A DNA stretch of 55,624 bases. Source: Gammaproteobacteria bacterium. GTDB lineage: Bacteria; Pseudomonadota; Gammaproteobacteria; Steroidobacterales; Steroidobacteraceae. The notes under the pieces are model-generated. The model was not told where the DNA came from and ran no database searches. It worked only from the letters and a program-made list of their open reading frames with translations. How positions within the stretch are numbered: the stretch's first letter is position 1; each line of letters opens with the position of its first letter. Made by a program: the position numbers and the translations under genes. Shown in pieces: positions 17,934-27,709 of this stretch. The DNA lies in the NCBI GenBank assembly GCA_003134045.1, contig PLAH01000140.1:817-56440 (forward strand), written 5' to 3'.

Positions 17934-18833
17934 ATGAATCCGATCACCTCATTCTTGGTATTTGCCTTTCTCGTCGCCGCCGCAGGGATGGGCTACTTCG
18001 TCAATTTGTATCTCGGGGCTGCATTCTTCGTAGTCGCGGTGGTAATCGGGATGTCGCTGAAGATGGCCAATGTGTGGCAGAAATTCGTGATCCTAAGGAT
18101 GGGAAAGCTGCAAAGCGTCAAGGGGGCAGGCCTCTTTGCCATCATTCCGGTGCTCGACGCGGTTGTCGCGGTCATCGATGGACGCATCCAGACGACGGGT
18201 TTCAATGCCGAGCAGGCGCTCACCAAGGATACGGTCCCGGTGAACGTCGATGCCATCATCTTCTGGCACGTGCATGACGCGGAGAAGGCCGCATTGGCAA
18301 TCACAAACTACCGCGAGGCGATTGACCGGGTGGCACAGACGTCGCTCCGCGAAATGATCGGCTCCTCGATGTTGGCGTCATTGTTATCGGATCGCAAAGA
18401 CGCCGATGAGCAACTGAAGATTGAAATTGGTCAGAAAACCGCTCCCTGGGGTATATCGGTAAGTTCGGTGGAAATCCGCGACGTCGCGATCCCAGTGGCG
18501 CTGCAAGATGCGATGTCGCGTCAAGCACAGGCTGAGCGTGAGAAGCAGGCGCGCGTGATTCTCGGCTCCGCCGAAGCGGCGATTGCCGGTAAGTTTGTCG
18601 AGGCGGCCAATATTTACGCCGGGCACCCCGAAGCGCTGCAACTTCGAGCGATGAACATTATCTATGAGACCACCAAGGAGCGAGGAGCGACGATCTTGAT
18701 GCCCAGTTCGATGGTGGACAGCATGAATCCCTATGGGAACACGCTGGCCCTCGCGCTCGCGGGCAACGAGGTATTGAAGCCAAATAGTGCGCTCAAGGTG
18801 GCAGAGCCACCCCGACCGGCAGCTGCGGCCTGA
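17934..18833 (+). CDS. Slipin (stomatin/SPFH domain) membrane protein
   Basis: 299 residues from ATG 17934. Two close hydrophobic stretches at residues ~5-40 form the membrane hairpin, followed by the SPFH/Band 7 domain: VWQKFVILRMGKLQSVKGAG, a variant of the QGERGVV..LG pattern, then IPVLDAVVAVIDGRIQTTGF, LTKDTVPVNVDAIIFWHV, and the oligomerisation helix region REMIGSSMLASLLSDR. It ends with a charged AQAEREKQARVILGSAEA helix and a ...ILMPSSMVDSM region typical of bacterial slipins. Such proteins form ring-like membrane scaffolds. The open frame upstream of 17934 has no signal; a GGGGG lies about ten bases before the ATG. The usual NfeD protease-like partner of slipin operons is absent nearby; BON and PRC-barrel genes flank it instead. 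Confidence 0.9.
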   Translation: MNPITSFLVFAFLVAAAGMGYFVNLYLGAAFFVVAVVIGMSLKMANVWQKFVILRMGKLQSVKGAGLFAIIPVLDAVVAVIDGRIQTTGFNAEQALTKDTVPVNVDAIIFWHVHDAEKAALAITNYREAIDRVAQTSLREMIGSSMLASLLSDRKDADEQLKIEIGQKTAPWGISVSSVEIRDVAIPVALQDAMSRQAQAEREKQARVILGSAEAAIAGKFVEAANIYAGHPEALQLRAMNIIYETTKERGATILMPSSMVDSMNPYGNTLALALAGNEVLKPNSALKVAEPPRPAAAA

Positions 18834-18868
18834 CGCCGCAACGCTCGCTCTGAAAAGGAGAAGGATAG

Positions 18869-19777
18869 ATGTTACGCAGCGTGCAGGAGCTAGAGGGCTA
18901 CGCGGTGCAAGCGACCGATGGGACGATTGGCCACGTAAAGGATTTCTATGTTGATGACAAGACATGGGTCGTCCGCTACCTCGTCGTCGAGACTGGAAGT
19001 TGGCTGTCGAGTCGCAAGGTGCTGATCTCGCCTATTTCGATCGGCCATCCCGATTGGACGGAAAGGATACTGCCCGTCTCGATCACCAAGGAGCAAGTCA
19101 AGAACAGCCCAGATATTGATACCGACAAACCGGTGTCGCGACAGCACGAAATGCAATATCTCGGGTACTACGGCTACCCTTATTATTGGGGCGGTGCTGG
19201 CCTATGGGGTGGTGGCGCCTACCCGGGGGTGATGCTGACGGGTGTTGGATACGGGAAGTCCGGTGCGGAATACCTTGTGGCACAAGCTGACCACACTCGG
19301 GCGGAAGCGGATACGGACCTGCGCCAGAAGGATGGTGACGCTCACCTGCGCAGTTGCAGGGTGCTCCTGCGATATCACATCGAGGCAACGGATGGTGGCA
19401 TGGGGCAGGTGAAGGGTCTGCTTGTCGATGAGGATACTTGGGCAATTCGATATCTCATTGTGGAGACGAGCAATTGGTGGTTCGGCCATCAGGTGCTGAT
19501 CTCGCCGCAATGGATCCAGGAGATGAGCTGGCCCGACGCTACAATCGCGGTCAATTTGACACGGCAAGCAGTGAAGGATGCTCCAGCTTACGACTCGTCC
19601 GTGTCACTGAACCGGGACCAGGAGATACACCTGCACCAACATCATGGTCGTGCCGGCTATTGGGCGCACGAAGTTAGACTCGAGAATCCCGAGTACCACG
19701 TCATAACTCCGGCCGCGCAAGGGACCATTGCCAAGCCACGCGACGGCGTGATGCAGGACAAACGACATGGTTCCTAA
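18869..19777 (+). CDS. Double PRC-barrel domain protein (copy 2)
   Basis: 302 residues, paralog of the proteins at 15558 and 28881. The first barrel reads MLRSVQELEGYAVQATDGTIG, FYVDDKTWVVRYLVVETGSW and VSRQHE; the second reads HLRSCRVLLRYHIEATDGGMG, WAIRYLIVETSNWWFGHQVLI and LTRQAVKDAP. The hinge is YYGYPYYWGGAGLWGGGAYPG-like, then a longer charged linker than in copy 1 (VAQADHTRAEADTDLRQKD). A strong AAGGAGAAGG site precedes the ATG. It lies 35 bases after the slipin gene, so the two are probably co-transcribed. Its 3' end faces the convergent Crp/Fnr gene. Function unknown; repeated coupling to stress genes suggests a shared structural or regulatory role. Confidence 0.88.
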   Translation: MLRSVQELEGYAVQATDGTIGHVKDFYVDDKTWVVRYLVVETGSWLSSRKVLISPISIGHPDWTERILPVSITKEQVKNSPDIDTDKPVSRQHEMQYLGYYGYPYYWGGAGLWGGGAYPGVMLTGVGYGKSGAEYLVAQADHTRAEADTDLRQKDGDAHLRSCRVLLRYHIEATDGGMGQVKGLLVDEDTWAIRYLIVETSNWWFGHQVLISPQWIQEMSWPDATIAVNLTRQAVKDAPAYDSSVSLNRDQEIHLHQHHGRAGYWAHEVRLENPEYHVITPAAQGTIAKPRDGVMQDKRHGS

Positions 19778-19876
19778 TCTGGCGCCGCCGAAATGACGCA
19801 AACGCTTCCTCCGACTGCACCGCTCAGTCGAGTTCAGCGGGTGATGTCACCACCCGCGCCGGAAGTTTGTGCGCAG

Positions 19877-20695
19877 TCAGATGCGGCGGGACTGTTCTGT
19901 GCTCGAATAACGCGAACCGTTTGTATGCACAGAATAAGCGACCGTAGCACATCGGATCTTTCCGGACATCCTCTGGGGTGTTCTCAACAGGCGATTGAAT
20001 TCCTTACGCACGACCTCATAGCACTCGCAGCAACGCGCTTCGAGCCCTGCACGATTCTGCACGGTGATCCGACCCCGCTGGTATTGGAGCAATCCAGCAC
20101 GCTGCAGATTCCCAGCCGCCTCGGTGACGCCCTCGCGCCTCACGCCCAGCATCGTGGCAATCAAATCCTGCGTCATAGCGAGCTCGTTCGTCTCCACTCG
20201 ATCCAGACTCTGTAGGATCCAGCGACACAATTGCTGATCAACGGAGTGATGGCGGTTGCAGAGGGCGGTCTGCGTCACCTGAGTAATCCGGGCCTGCACA
20301 TAGCGGAGCAGCAACTGCCGGAAGTTCCCGTTTCTTCCAAACTCCTTCTGAATGAGGGCAGAGCGTATCCGGTAGGCCCACCCCGCGCTTTGGACGACCG
20401 CCCAGTTCGGCATGCTGTCACTGCCCAGCAGCAGCGCCACGCCCACCATGCCTTCGTATCCCGTCAGCGCGATCGCAGCCGAACCGCCGTCGCTCATTAC
20501 TCCGAGGGAAGAGACGAGGGCCGTGGTAGGAAAATACACATGGGTGAGTTTGGCGCCAGCCTCATAGATGGCCTGTCGAGGCGGCAGCCAGATGGGTTGC
20601 AGATTCGGGCGCAATCGCTCCCAGCTGTCGTCCGGTAAAGCTCCCAGAAGCAGGTTATCGCGCGGCGGTCCCGCGGACGTAGCGACGATGTTCAC
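19877..20695 (-). CDS. Crp/Fnr-family transcriptional regulator
   Basis: 272 residues. The N-terminal half is a cyclic-nucleotide-binding-type beta-roll (LPPRQAIYEAGAKLTHVYFP, TGYEGMVGVALLLG), and the C-terminal half carries a winged helix-turn-helix (LAMTQDLIATMLGVRREGVTEAAGNL, then GLLQYQRGRITV). There is no N-terminal cysteine set of the Fnr iron-sulfur type; cysteines cluster instead at the C-terminal ARCCECYE motif, common in a stand-alone subfamily with unknown ligand. The beta-roll lacks a clear cAMP phosphate-binding Arg-Ser pattern. The product could be the regulator of this low-oxygen gene set, which is inference from position. An 890-base non-coding stretch with palindromes lies upstream. 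A fragment of a second copy, matching the GLLQYQRGRITV..RCCEC part, lies at 42509. About 35 residues after the C-terminal helix look poorly conserved. Confidence 0.92.
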   Translation of the reverse strand: MNIVATSAGPPRDNLLLGALPDDSWERLRPNLQPIWLPPRQAIYEAGAKLTHVYFPTTALVSSLGVMSDGGSAAIALTGYEGMVGVALLLGSDSMPNWAVVQSAGWAYRIRSALIQKEFGRNGNFRQLLLRYVQARITQVTQTALCNRHHSVDQQLCRWILQSLDRVETNELAMTQDLIATMLGVRREGVTEAAGNLQRAGLLQYQRGRITVQNRAGLEARCCECYEVVRKEFNRLLRTPQRMSGKIRCATVAYSVHTNGSRYSSTEQSRRI

Positions 20696-21589
20696 GTGGT
20701 CATCCTTGTGCTTGATCTGTTATCGATCCTACATGGATCATTGTTAAATATAAGTGTGAGTAACCCCTACGATGTTCGGAATGGTACATAGCTTTGGAAA
20801 CACCTTTGTGTGGGCGGCACAGAAACGGCAAACTGGCCAATGCGGGGCCCAGACGCAACATGTAAATTGGCCGACGGATACGTTGGTTTGGGGTTGGGGC
20901 CACTCTCTGGTCAGCTCGGAGATTACGTATCGCGATATTCGTACACATCTATGTACGATATCGTACGACGACCTGATTCGCTGGTAACCATCATTAGCGA
21001 CAGTCGGAGCACAATGCGCGGCGGGTTTTTTACGCGGTCGGTGGGTTCTAATGCGATATAAAACCCGGAGGGAGCGGTGAAGAAGGCAGTCTCACTGTTC
21101 CCTCTCAATCGCGAGCACGACATCACTGGCGGCCATTCTTCAGCGCGGTGCAGAGCATTCATCAACCATTGCACGGCGGCTGAAGCTAGGCGGGGTATAT
21201 GGGTCAAGACAGTTCTCGGATAGTCTCGAGTTACCTATGGCAACCTCGGAGATCCACGCGCATGCAGGGCGCTGGTGAAGTAATTCTGCTCATTGCAGGG
21301 TGGCCCCTCACTACTTCAGAAGGCGCTGTGCCGCACGCAGTCCATTTCTGATGGGAATACCTGGAATATCGATTCATTGGATTACAATGGGGGGTCTGGT
21401 CAGGCTAAATGTCGGCGGATCCATGGAATCCCGGAACTCGAAAGCCAGAAAACGAATCGCAGCTTAAGTGTGACAGTTCTGTGACAGCTAGCGATTTGCC
21501 GCGCGGCGCTCCGGTACCGAAGATGCGGCGCTGCGCGCACCCGCGCAGCAAGCGATGAATGCATCCAGGTCCAATGGGAGTCCGAAGGC
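20696..21589. other. Long intergenic region between the divergent crp-like and glgP genes
   Basis: About 890 bases with no supported gene. Short open frames here have no ribosome-binding site or recognisable protein. It should hold the promoters for the minus-strand regulator and for glgP. Two perfect palindromes lie near its regulator-proximal third (20928-20966, listed separately). A GGGTTTT...AAAACCC inverted pair around 21023-21068 has too long a loop to be called a terminator. Confidence 0.5.
20928..20966. promoter_or_regulatory. Pair of perfect palindromes sharing a TATCG/CGATA core
   Basis: TATCGCGATA (20928-20937) and GTACGATATCGTAC (20953-20966) are both perfect dyads and their centres are 27 bases apart. 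Both contain the core CGATA/TATCG. They lie in the long gap between the divergently oriented crp-like gene and glgP, about 230 bases upstream of the crp-like start. Paired dyads in such a place are typical operator arrangements, but the cognate protein is unknown and neither matches the Fnr/Crp consensus TTGAT-N4-ATCAA. A related non-palindromic TTATCGTCTATCGTAA lies upstream of the gene at 2346. Confidence 0.4.
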
Positions 21590-24140
21590 ATGAGCACACC
21601 CACGCAAGTCAACCCTCCAAGGCAATATCTGTGGCACACGAACGACGTAGAGGGGTTCGACTCCCTCGCCGCGCTTGCCCTGGATATGCGTTGGTCGTGG
21701 AATCATGCGACCGACCAAGTGTGGCGGCAGCTCGATCCGGTGCTGTGGGAATTCACGCATAACCCCTGGGTCATCCTGCAGACGGTGTCGCGGGAGAAGC
21801 TTGAGCGTGCGTTAGCCGAGCCTGCTTTCCGCAAAAATGTCGACCATCTGGTGCAAGGCCAGCGGGATGCTGCGCAGGCGAGTGCATGGTTTCAGAACAC
21901 CTACCCGCAATCTGCGCTGAATTGTGTAGCGTATTTCAGTATGGAGTTCATGTTGAGCGAAGCTTTGCCCATTTACTCGGGTGGGCTCGGAAACGTGGCC
22001 GGTGATCAGCTCAAGGCGGCCAGCGACTTGGGGGTTCCGGTCATTGGTGTGGGCCTGCTCTACAGTCAGGGCTATTTTCGCCAGGTGATCGATAAGGAAG
22101 GGGCCCAGCGGGCCCTCTTCCCCTATAACGATCCCGGGCAGCTGCCGATTACCCCGTTACGCCACGCCAATGGTGAGTGGTTGCGGTTGCAAGTCGCTTT
22201 GCCGGGCTACTCGATCTGGCTGCGCGCCTGGCAGGTGCAGGTCGGTCGGGTGAAGCTTTACCTGCTCGATAGCAATGACGCCGAAAATTACCCGGTACAT
22301 CGAGGCATTACCAGCGAGTTGTATGGCGGCGATCCGGAGTTGCGCCTGGCGCAAGAGCTGCTTCTTGGCATCGGTGGATGGCGGCTGCTCCGCGCGCTCG
22401 GCATCCAGCCGCAAGTGTGTCATCTGAACGAGGGGCACGCGGCCTTTGCCACATTGGAACGCGCCCGCAGTTTCATGCAAGAGAGTGCGCAGCCTTTCGA
22501 CGTTGCACTCACCGTCACTCGAGCCGGAAATCTCTTCACCACCCACACGGCGGTGGCCGCCGGCTTTGACCGCTTCCCGCCGGCTCTCATCGAGCAATAC
22601 CTGGGTGGCTATGCGCAGCAGCAGCTCGGCATACCGCTGCACGATCTGTTAGCGCTCGGCCGAGCGAACCCAAACGACCCGTCGGAACCTTTCAACATGG
22701 CATATCTCGCGGTGCGGGGAAGCGGGGCAGTCAATGGCGTGAGCCGGTTGCACGGGCAGGTGAGTCGGCAGCTCTTTGAGCCGCTTTTCCCGCACTGGCC
22801 GCAGGAGGACATCCCGGTGGGGTCCGTGACCAACGGCGTTCACACGCCAACCTGGGACTCGGCTCCGGCCGACGAGGTGTGGACGCAGGCCTGTGGAAAG
22901 GACCGCTGGATGGGGACCACCGAAGCTCTCGAGCGGAACATTCGCCGCGTCTCCGACGTGAAGCTCTGGCAATTGCGCACCGTCTCGAGAAAGTCCCTGG
23001 TCGAGTACGCTCGCACGCGATTGTCCAAACAATTGGAGGCGTCGGGCGCCTCGCCCGAGGAGATGGACAGAGCAAAGCACTTATTCGATCCCGATGCTCT
23101 GACACTGGGCTTCGCGCGCCGCTTCGCAACCTATAAGAGACCGAACCTGCTGCTGCACGACCGGGAGCGGCTGCTGCGCCTGTTGACCAATCCACAGCGC
23201 CCGGTACAACTCATTATCGCCGGCAAGGCGCATCCGGCCGACCAGGCGGGACAGGCGCTAATTGCGGAATGGATCCATTTCATCCGGCAGCCCGACGTGC
23301 GTCCCCATGTGATTTTCCTCAGTGACGACGACATGCTGCTCACCGAGCAGCTGGTGCAGGGCGTGGACCTCTGGATCAACACACCCCGGCGACCGTGGGA
23401 GGCTTGCGGCACGAGCGGCATGAAAGTGCTCGTCAATGGCGGCATCAATCTGTCGGAATTGGACGGCTGGTGGGCGGAGGCCTACACGAGCGAGGTGGGG
23501 TGGGCGTTGGGCGATGGCCGGGAGCACGGCGATGATCCGGGATGGGATGCACACGAAGCCAACGCCCTATACGACTTGCTCGAGCGGGAGGCTATCTCGG
23601 AGTTTTATACCCGGGACGAGAGGGGCATCCCCGCTGCCTGGGTCAGGCGGATGCGGGAAAGCATGGCGCGATTGACTCCGCAATTCTCCAGCCAACCGCG
23701 CGGTGCGCGAATACACCGAGCAACATTACCTTCCCGCTGCCGCCGGCTACCATCAGCGTGCCGCCGATAAGGGTGCCATCGGTAGGCAAATCGTCGATTG
23801 GCGGCATACGCTGGACCAGCAGTGGGAATCACTGCGCTTCGGAGATGTTCGGGTCGAAACCGACGCGGGACATCATAGGGTGGAAGTCGAAATACGCCTG
23901 AATGGGCTCGATGCGAATGCGGTGCGAGTCGAGCTGTACGCCGATGGCATCGGCGGCGGCGATCCGGTGCGCCAGGAGATGAAGTGGGCGCGAACGCTGC
24001 CTGGCGGCTCTCGCGGGAGCGTCTATCACGCAACGCTACCGACGACACGTCCGGCGAGCGACTACACACCGCGGGTGATTGCTCAGCACTCCGGGGTGGC
24101 GGTGCCGTTGGAATACGCCCGAATCCTTTGGCAACGATGA
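21590..24140 (+). pseudogene. glgP: Alpha-glucan (glycogen) phosphorylase with one frameshift
   Basis: Releases glucose-1-phosphate from glycogen using pyridoxal phosphate. The N-terminus is the DUF3417 form found in the ~850-residue bacterial and archaeal type (YLWHTNDVEGFDSLAALALDMRWSWN). The middle has VAYFSMEFMLSEALPIYSGGLG, CHLNEGHAAFATLERAR, FARRFATYKRPNLLL and the PLP-lysine region EACGTSGMKVLVNGG near residue 610. The frame from ATG 21590 ends at 23770 with a nonsense tail; from about 23690 the correct continuation (RAVREYTEQHYLPAAAGYHQ and on) lies in the next frame up to the stop at 24140. Reading tcc-A-gcc as a one-base insertion restores a protein of about 850 residues, the family norm. 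GGAG about twelve bases upstream supports the start. The lost part follows the catalytic core, so partial function or a sequencing error are both possible. Confidence 0.85.
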
Positions 24141-26296
24141 TGACAACGTCCCAACGCGAGTTGCACGAATACATGTCGGAGACCTGCGAGCGCGCTGACG
24201 TTCGGGCAGGTTCTCCTCTGCCGTTGGGAACGCAGGAAAGGGCGGGAGGGGTCAATTTCGCTCTGCTCAGCCGTCACGCCAACCGCGTTCGACTCGAGTT
24301 GTTCGACCATCCAGAAGCCGCGAAGCCGGTTCGGTGCATCGATCTCGATCCAGTGCGTCACCGCACCGGCGATGTCTGGCACGTCTGGGTGGCGGGAATC
24401 AATCCCGGTCAGTTGTATGCGTATCGCGCGGACGGACCCTATGAGCCCAACAAGGGCCAGCGATTCAATTTCAACCGCCTGCTCCTCGATCCCTTCGCGG
24501 CCGCGATCTCGCAACTGCCCCCGTGGGATTTCGCATCGGCACGTGGATACGACGCCTCGGCGCCAGAGCAAGACTTGGTGATCTCGACGCAGGACAACTG
24601 CGCCTCGATGCCAAAATGCGTCTATGTCAATGAGCCCTTCGATTGGGGCGAAGACCAACCACCCCGGCATCCGTGGTCGAAGACCCTCATCTACGAAGCC
24701 CACGTTCGTGGCTTCACTATTCATCCCAAGTCGGGCGTGGAGCATCCGGGAACCTACCGCGGTCTGATGGAGAAGATTCCTTATCTCAAGAGCCTGGGCG
24801 TGACGGCGGTGGAGCTGATGCCCGTGCAGGAGTTCAACGAATCTTCTGTAACGCGCATGAATCCCAGAACCGGTCAAGCGCTTAAGAATTACTGGGGATA
24901 CGATCCGGTGGTGTTCTGTGCGCCCAAGGCGTCCTACAGCAGTGCAGGAGGTTCTGGCCAGCAGAAGCTGGAGTTCAAGGAGATGGTCCGGGCCCTTCAC
25001 CAGGCCGGTATCGAAGTGATTCTGGACGTCGTTTTCAACCACACGGCCGAGGCAGATGAGCTGGGTCCGACGCTCTGCTTCCGCGGAATCGACAACGCCA
25101 TTTTTTACACACTGGCGGACGACAAACGTTATTACAAGAACTACACGGGCACGGGTAACACCATCAACGCCAATCATCCCGTAGTGCGGGACCATATTCT
25201 GGCCGCGCTGCGCTACTGGATGATCGAGATGCATGTGGATGGATTCCGGTTTGACCTGGCATCGGTTCTTGGCCGGGACGGCACCGGCAAACTGCTAGCC
25301 AATGCTCCGTTGCTCGAACGGATCGCGGAGGATCCGATCCTGAGAGACGTCAAAATCATCGCTGAGGCGTGGGATGCCGCCGGCGCCTACCAGGTGGGTA
25401 GTTTTTCGGAGCGCCGTTGGGCGGAGTGGAACGGCCGGTACCGAGATGATGTCCGACGCTTTTGGCGGGGCGATGAGGGGATGTTGGGCTTATTTGCCAA
25501 CCGCATCTGCGGCAGTGCGGACATCTATTGCAAGTCCGGCAAAGGCCCCGAGGGCAGCATCAACTTCGTGACCTGCCACGACGGCTTCACTCTGAATGAC
25601 CTGGTGAGCTATCGCAACAAGCATAATGAGGCCAACGGAGAAGATAACCACGACGGCACCGACGCCAACTTCAGTCAGAACTGTGGCGCTGAAGGCGCGA
25701 CCAAGGACGCCGAAATCGAGGCCTTGCGCGAGCGGCAGATCAAGAACTTCCTCGTGACTCTGCTGATCTCGCGCGGCGTGCCTATGCTGTTGGGCGGGGA
25801 CGAGGTTTGTCGCACCCAGGGCGGCAACAACAATGCTTACTGCCAGGACAATGAAACCAGTTGGTTTAACTGGACTGATTTCGAGCAGCATCAAGAGATC
25901 TACCGGTTTGCCTGCGGCATGATTGCCTTTCGCGGCGCGCATCCGGTGCTGAGTAAGGAGCAATTCTATACGGACACAGAAATCCGGTGGCTCAACCCGG
26001 CAGGCGGATTGCCGGACTGGTTTGACGCGAAGGCCCAAAGCCTCGCCTGCTTGATCCAGGAGAACGAACACGCTGCGCTGTTGCTGATGTTCAACGCTGG
26101 CGCGAGTGATACGAGCTTTGATTTGCCACCTCTGCCGCAAGAGTGGCGCTGGTACCTGGCAGTCGATACATCTGGCTTGACGCCGCAAGACCTGTTCGTC
26201 GCAGGGACGGAAGCGCTTGTGGATCATTCACAGACTTATCGCTTGCAACAGCGCTCCAGCGCCATACTTCTGGCACGATGGCAGGAATATGCATAG
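24137..26296 (+). CDS. glgX: Glycogen debranching enzyme
   Basis: Hydrolyses alpha-1,6 branches of phosphorylase-limited glycogen; GH13 family, 719 residues. The N-terminal carbohydrate-binding module (GSPLPLGTQERAGGVNFALLS) is followed by the catalytic barrel with YEAHVRGFT, VVFNHTAE, the nucleophile region DGFRFDLASVLGRD, the acid/base region IIAEAWDAAG and the transition-state Asp in FVTCHDGFTLNDLV. The family-typical RTQGGNNNAYCQDNE loop is present. ATG 24137 overlaps the glgP stop by four bases (ATGA); another ATG follows at once at 24140. The overlap ties it to the frame-restored glgP end, which supports the frameshift interpretation. With GlgP and Pgm it feeds glycogen carbon into glycolysis. 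Confidence 0.96.
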   Translation: MMTTSQRELHEYMSETCERADVRAGSPLPLGTQERAGGVNFALLSRHANRVRLELFDHPEAAKPVRCIDLDPVRHRTGDVWHVWVAGINPGQLYAYRADGPYEPNKGQRFNFNRLLLDPFAAAISQLPPWDFASARGYDASAPEQDLVISTQDNCASMPKCVYVNEPFDWGEDQPPRHPWSKTLIYEAHVRGFTIHPKSGVEHPGTYRGLMEKIPYLKSLGVTAVELMPVQEFNESSVTRMNPRTGQALKNYWGYDPVVFCAPKASYSSAGGSGQQKLEFKEMVRALHQAGIEVILDVVFNHTAEADELGPTLCFRGIDNAIFYTLADDKRYYKNYTGTGNTINANHPVVRDHILAALRYWMIEMHVDGFRFDLASVLGRDGTGKLLANAPLLERIAEDPILRDVKIIAEAWDAAGAYQVGSFSERRWAEWNGRYRDDVRRFWRGDEGMLGLFANRICGSADIYCKSGKGPEGSINFVTCHDGFTLNDLVSYRNKHNEANGEDNHDGTDANFSQNCGAEGATKDAEIEALRERQIKNFLVTLLISRGVPMLLGGDEVCRTQGGNNNAYCQDNETSWFNWTDFEQHQEIYRFACGMIAFRGAHPVLSKEQFYTDTEIRWLNPAGGLPDWFDAKAQSLACLIQENEHAALLLMFNAGASDTSFDLPPLPQEWRWYLAVDTSGLTPQDLFVAGTEALVDHSQTYRLQQRSSAILLARWQEYA

Positions 26297-26545
26297 CGAG
26301 AGGGCCACTATGAGCCCAACGGATTGCCGACTACTACCTGACTCAATCTCCCGTCCCCAACATCTGGCTAACCGATGAAGAAAGCGACCGCACTTACCTG
26401 CATATTTGTGGACGTCGGTCGCGTCAAGGCGCGTGCCATCCGCACCGACGAGGAACTCATAATCGCGAGGTCCGTGGCCCGCGAACTCAATCTAGGCTCA
26501 CTTCGTAGAACCTAAGCCGTGAACGATTCGCTCTGCGTCTTCTCG

Positions 26546-26782
26546 TTATTCCTTGGCAATCTCAGATTTCATCTGATTGTATACTTCGCGGTTTATCTCG
26601 CCCTTCGCGTACCGCGCGTCGAGAATATCGAATGCCTCCTTGCGTGGCGGCTTGTCGAATTTCTGGTGAGCCCGATACGTATAACCCCAGTTTCCAAGGC
26701 TCGAAAACAGCAGAAACACAAAACCGAACCATAGAAACCAGCCCCAACCGAAATACCAGTCGTTCCAATAAGCATGAGCCAT
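26546..26782 (-). CDS. Small membrane protein with C-terminal SHOCT motif
   Basis: 78 residues: an aromatic-rich start (MAHAYWNDWYFGWGWFLWFGF) runs into a single membrane helix at about residues 10-30, and the C-terminal half (DILDARYAKGEINREVYNQMKSEI) is a SHOCT-type short helical domain. SHOCT domains sit at protein ends and are thought to mediate oligomerisation. A near-perfect AAGGAGGA precedes the ATG by about six bases, so translation is likely strong. It points away from the ppk2 remnant and toward glgX. A nine-codon stub with the same first residues lies at 14074. Specific role unknown. Confidence 0.85.
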   Translation of the reverse strand: MAHAYWNDWYFGWGWFLWFGFVFLLFSSLGNWGYTYRAHQKFDKPPRKEAFDILDARYAKGEINREVYNQMKSEIAKE

Positions 26783-27092
26783 TGATGATCCTCCTTATTG
26801 CTCTTCACACTTTCAGGTTATTGACCAAAGACTCGGTCAACGATGGCGCAGCCCATGCCGCGAGTTGAGGACCTTTTACATTGGCATCTAAGGGCATCAC
26901 CTCTGCTGGCATCTAAGTCAATCTTGGAGCATGCGCTCGCCCGGCGAAGCACTCTGTACGCTGTCGAACAGACAGCACGAGGTTGAAGCCGGTAGGAAGG
27001 AAATCGAAGGCAAGATCGCGAGCCGTCCTAGTCGTGGCCATGTTCGTTGCCGTTGCGGCATCGCAAAATGTCCCATCGCGGGGCGTTGAAGT
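26783..27092. other. Intergenic stretch without supported gene
   Basis: About 310 bases. No frame shows recognisable protein. Plus-strand codons immediately before 27093 contain a stop in the frame of the ppk2 remnant, so the homology does not extend back into this region. It holds the promoter of the minus-strand SHOCT gene. Confidence 0.5.
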
Positions 27093-27362
27093 GAGAAGAA
27101 CTGGAAGTTCAGTCTTGCGGACATCAAAGAGCGGGGCTACTGGAAGCACTACGTGAGGGCGTATGAGGACTGCCTCAGTGCCACGAGCAGCCAGGATGCG
27201 CCTTGGTATGTCGTTCCGGCCGACGACAAGGAAGGCGCTCGGCTGATTGTATCGAAAATCCTGCTCGATACGTTCAAGGCACTCAAGATGACTTACCCCA
27301 AGTCAAACGCAAAGCGCCGGCGGGAATTATTGGCGATCCGCAAGGAGCTCGCAAGGAAATGA
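27093..27362 (+). pseudogene. C-terminal fragment of a second polyphosphate kinase 2 gene
   Basis: From 27093 the plus-strand frame reads [20 protein letters not shown], then [20 protein letters not shown] and a ...[14 protein letters not shown] end. This aligns with the last ~90 residues of the intact PPK2 at 11747 (DKNWKFSSSDIHERKYWKDY..., [23 protein letters not shown]). The P-loop, Walker B and lid parts are missing and a TGA stands just upstream of the match. It is therefore a 5'-truncated remnant, and no start with a good ribosome-binding site is seen. Its stop overlaps the ATG of the DUF2934 gene (ATGA), showing that the original operon order was ppk2-DUF2934. Confidence 0.85.
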
Positions 27363-27655
27363 ACAGAGAGACCCGCAAGATGAATCTACTCACGGCCTCT
27401 CGGGCCCCAGACGCGCCCCTCGACGCGATAACGCCGGAGGTGCCGGCAGAAACTTACGTGCCCGAGCCTCTCGCAGGAGCATCGCGGATATCGGCCACAC
27501 CGCATTTTCACGAGGATCGGTTTGCCTTGATCGCTGAGATTGCTTACCGCTTCGCACAGGAACGCCAGTTTGCGTCCGGTCACGAGCTGGAAGATTGGCT
27601 CGCAGCCGAAGAATTAGTGGACTTCCGGCTGATTGGAGAAGGCCGTGCGTTTTAG
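27359..27655 (+). CDS. DUF2934 domain protein
   Basis: 98 residues. The C-terminal part, [21 protein letters not shown] then [16 protein letters not shown], matches the short DUF2934 helical domain common in proteobacterial stress and nodulation-type gene groups; its function is unknown. The N-terminal half is Ala/Pro-rich and probably disordered. The ATG at 27359 overlaps the stop of the ppk2 remnant and has AAGGA immediately upstream (AGCTCGCAAGGAA), so it can still be translated alone. It may have lost its original promoter when the upstream gene was truncated. Confidence 0.78.
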   Translation: MNRETRKMNLLTASRAPDAPLDAITPEVPAETYVPEPLAGASRISATPHFHEDRFALIAEIAYRFAQERQFASGHELEDWLAAEELVDFRLIGEGRAF

Positions 27656-27709
27656 CGGGCGAATCGGCTTATACTTTTGGCGCGGGGCATCCTGCGTTCC
27701 AAGTACACG

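Noticed and set aside
21023..21068. GGGTTTT...AAAACCC inverted pair
   Set aside because: Loop of more than 30 bases and no adjacent gene end; likely chance.
26375..26515. 46-codon plus-strand frame (MKKATALTCIFVDVGRV start) between glgX and the SHOCT gene
   Set aside because: No ribosome-binding site, no recognisable domain, and composition is typical of chance frames in GC-rich DNA.
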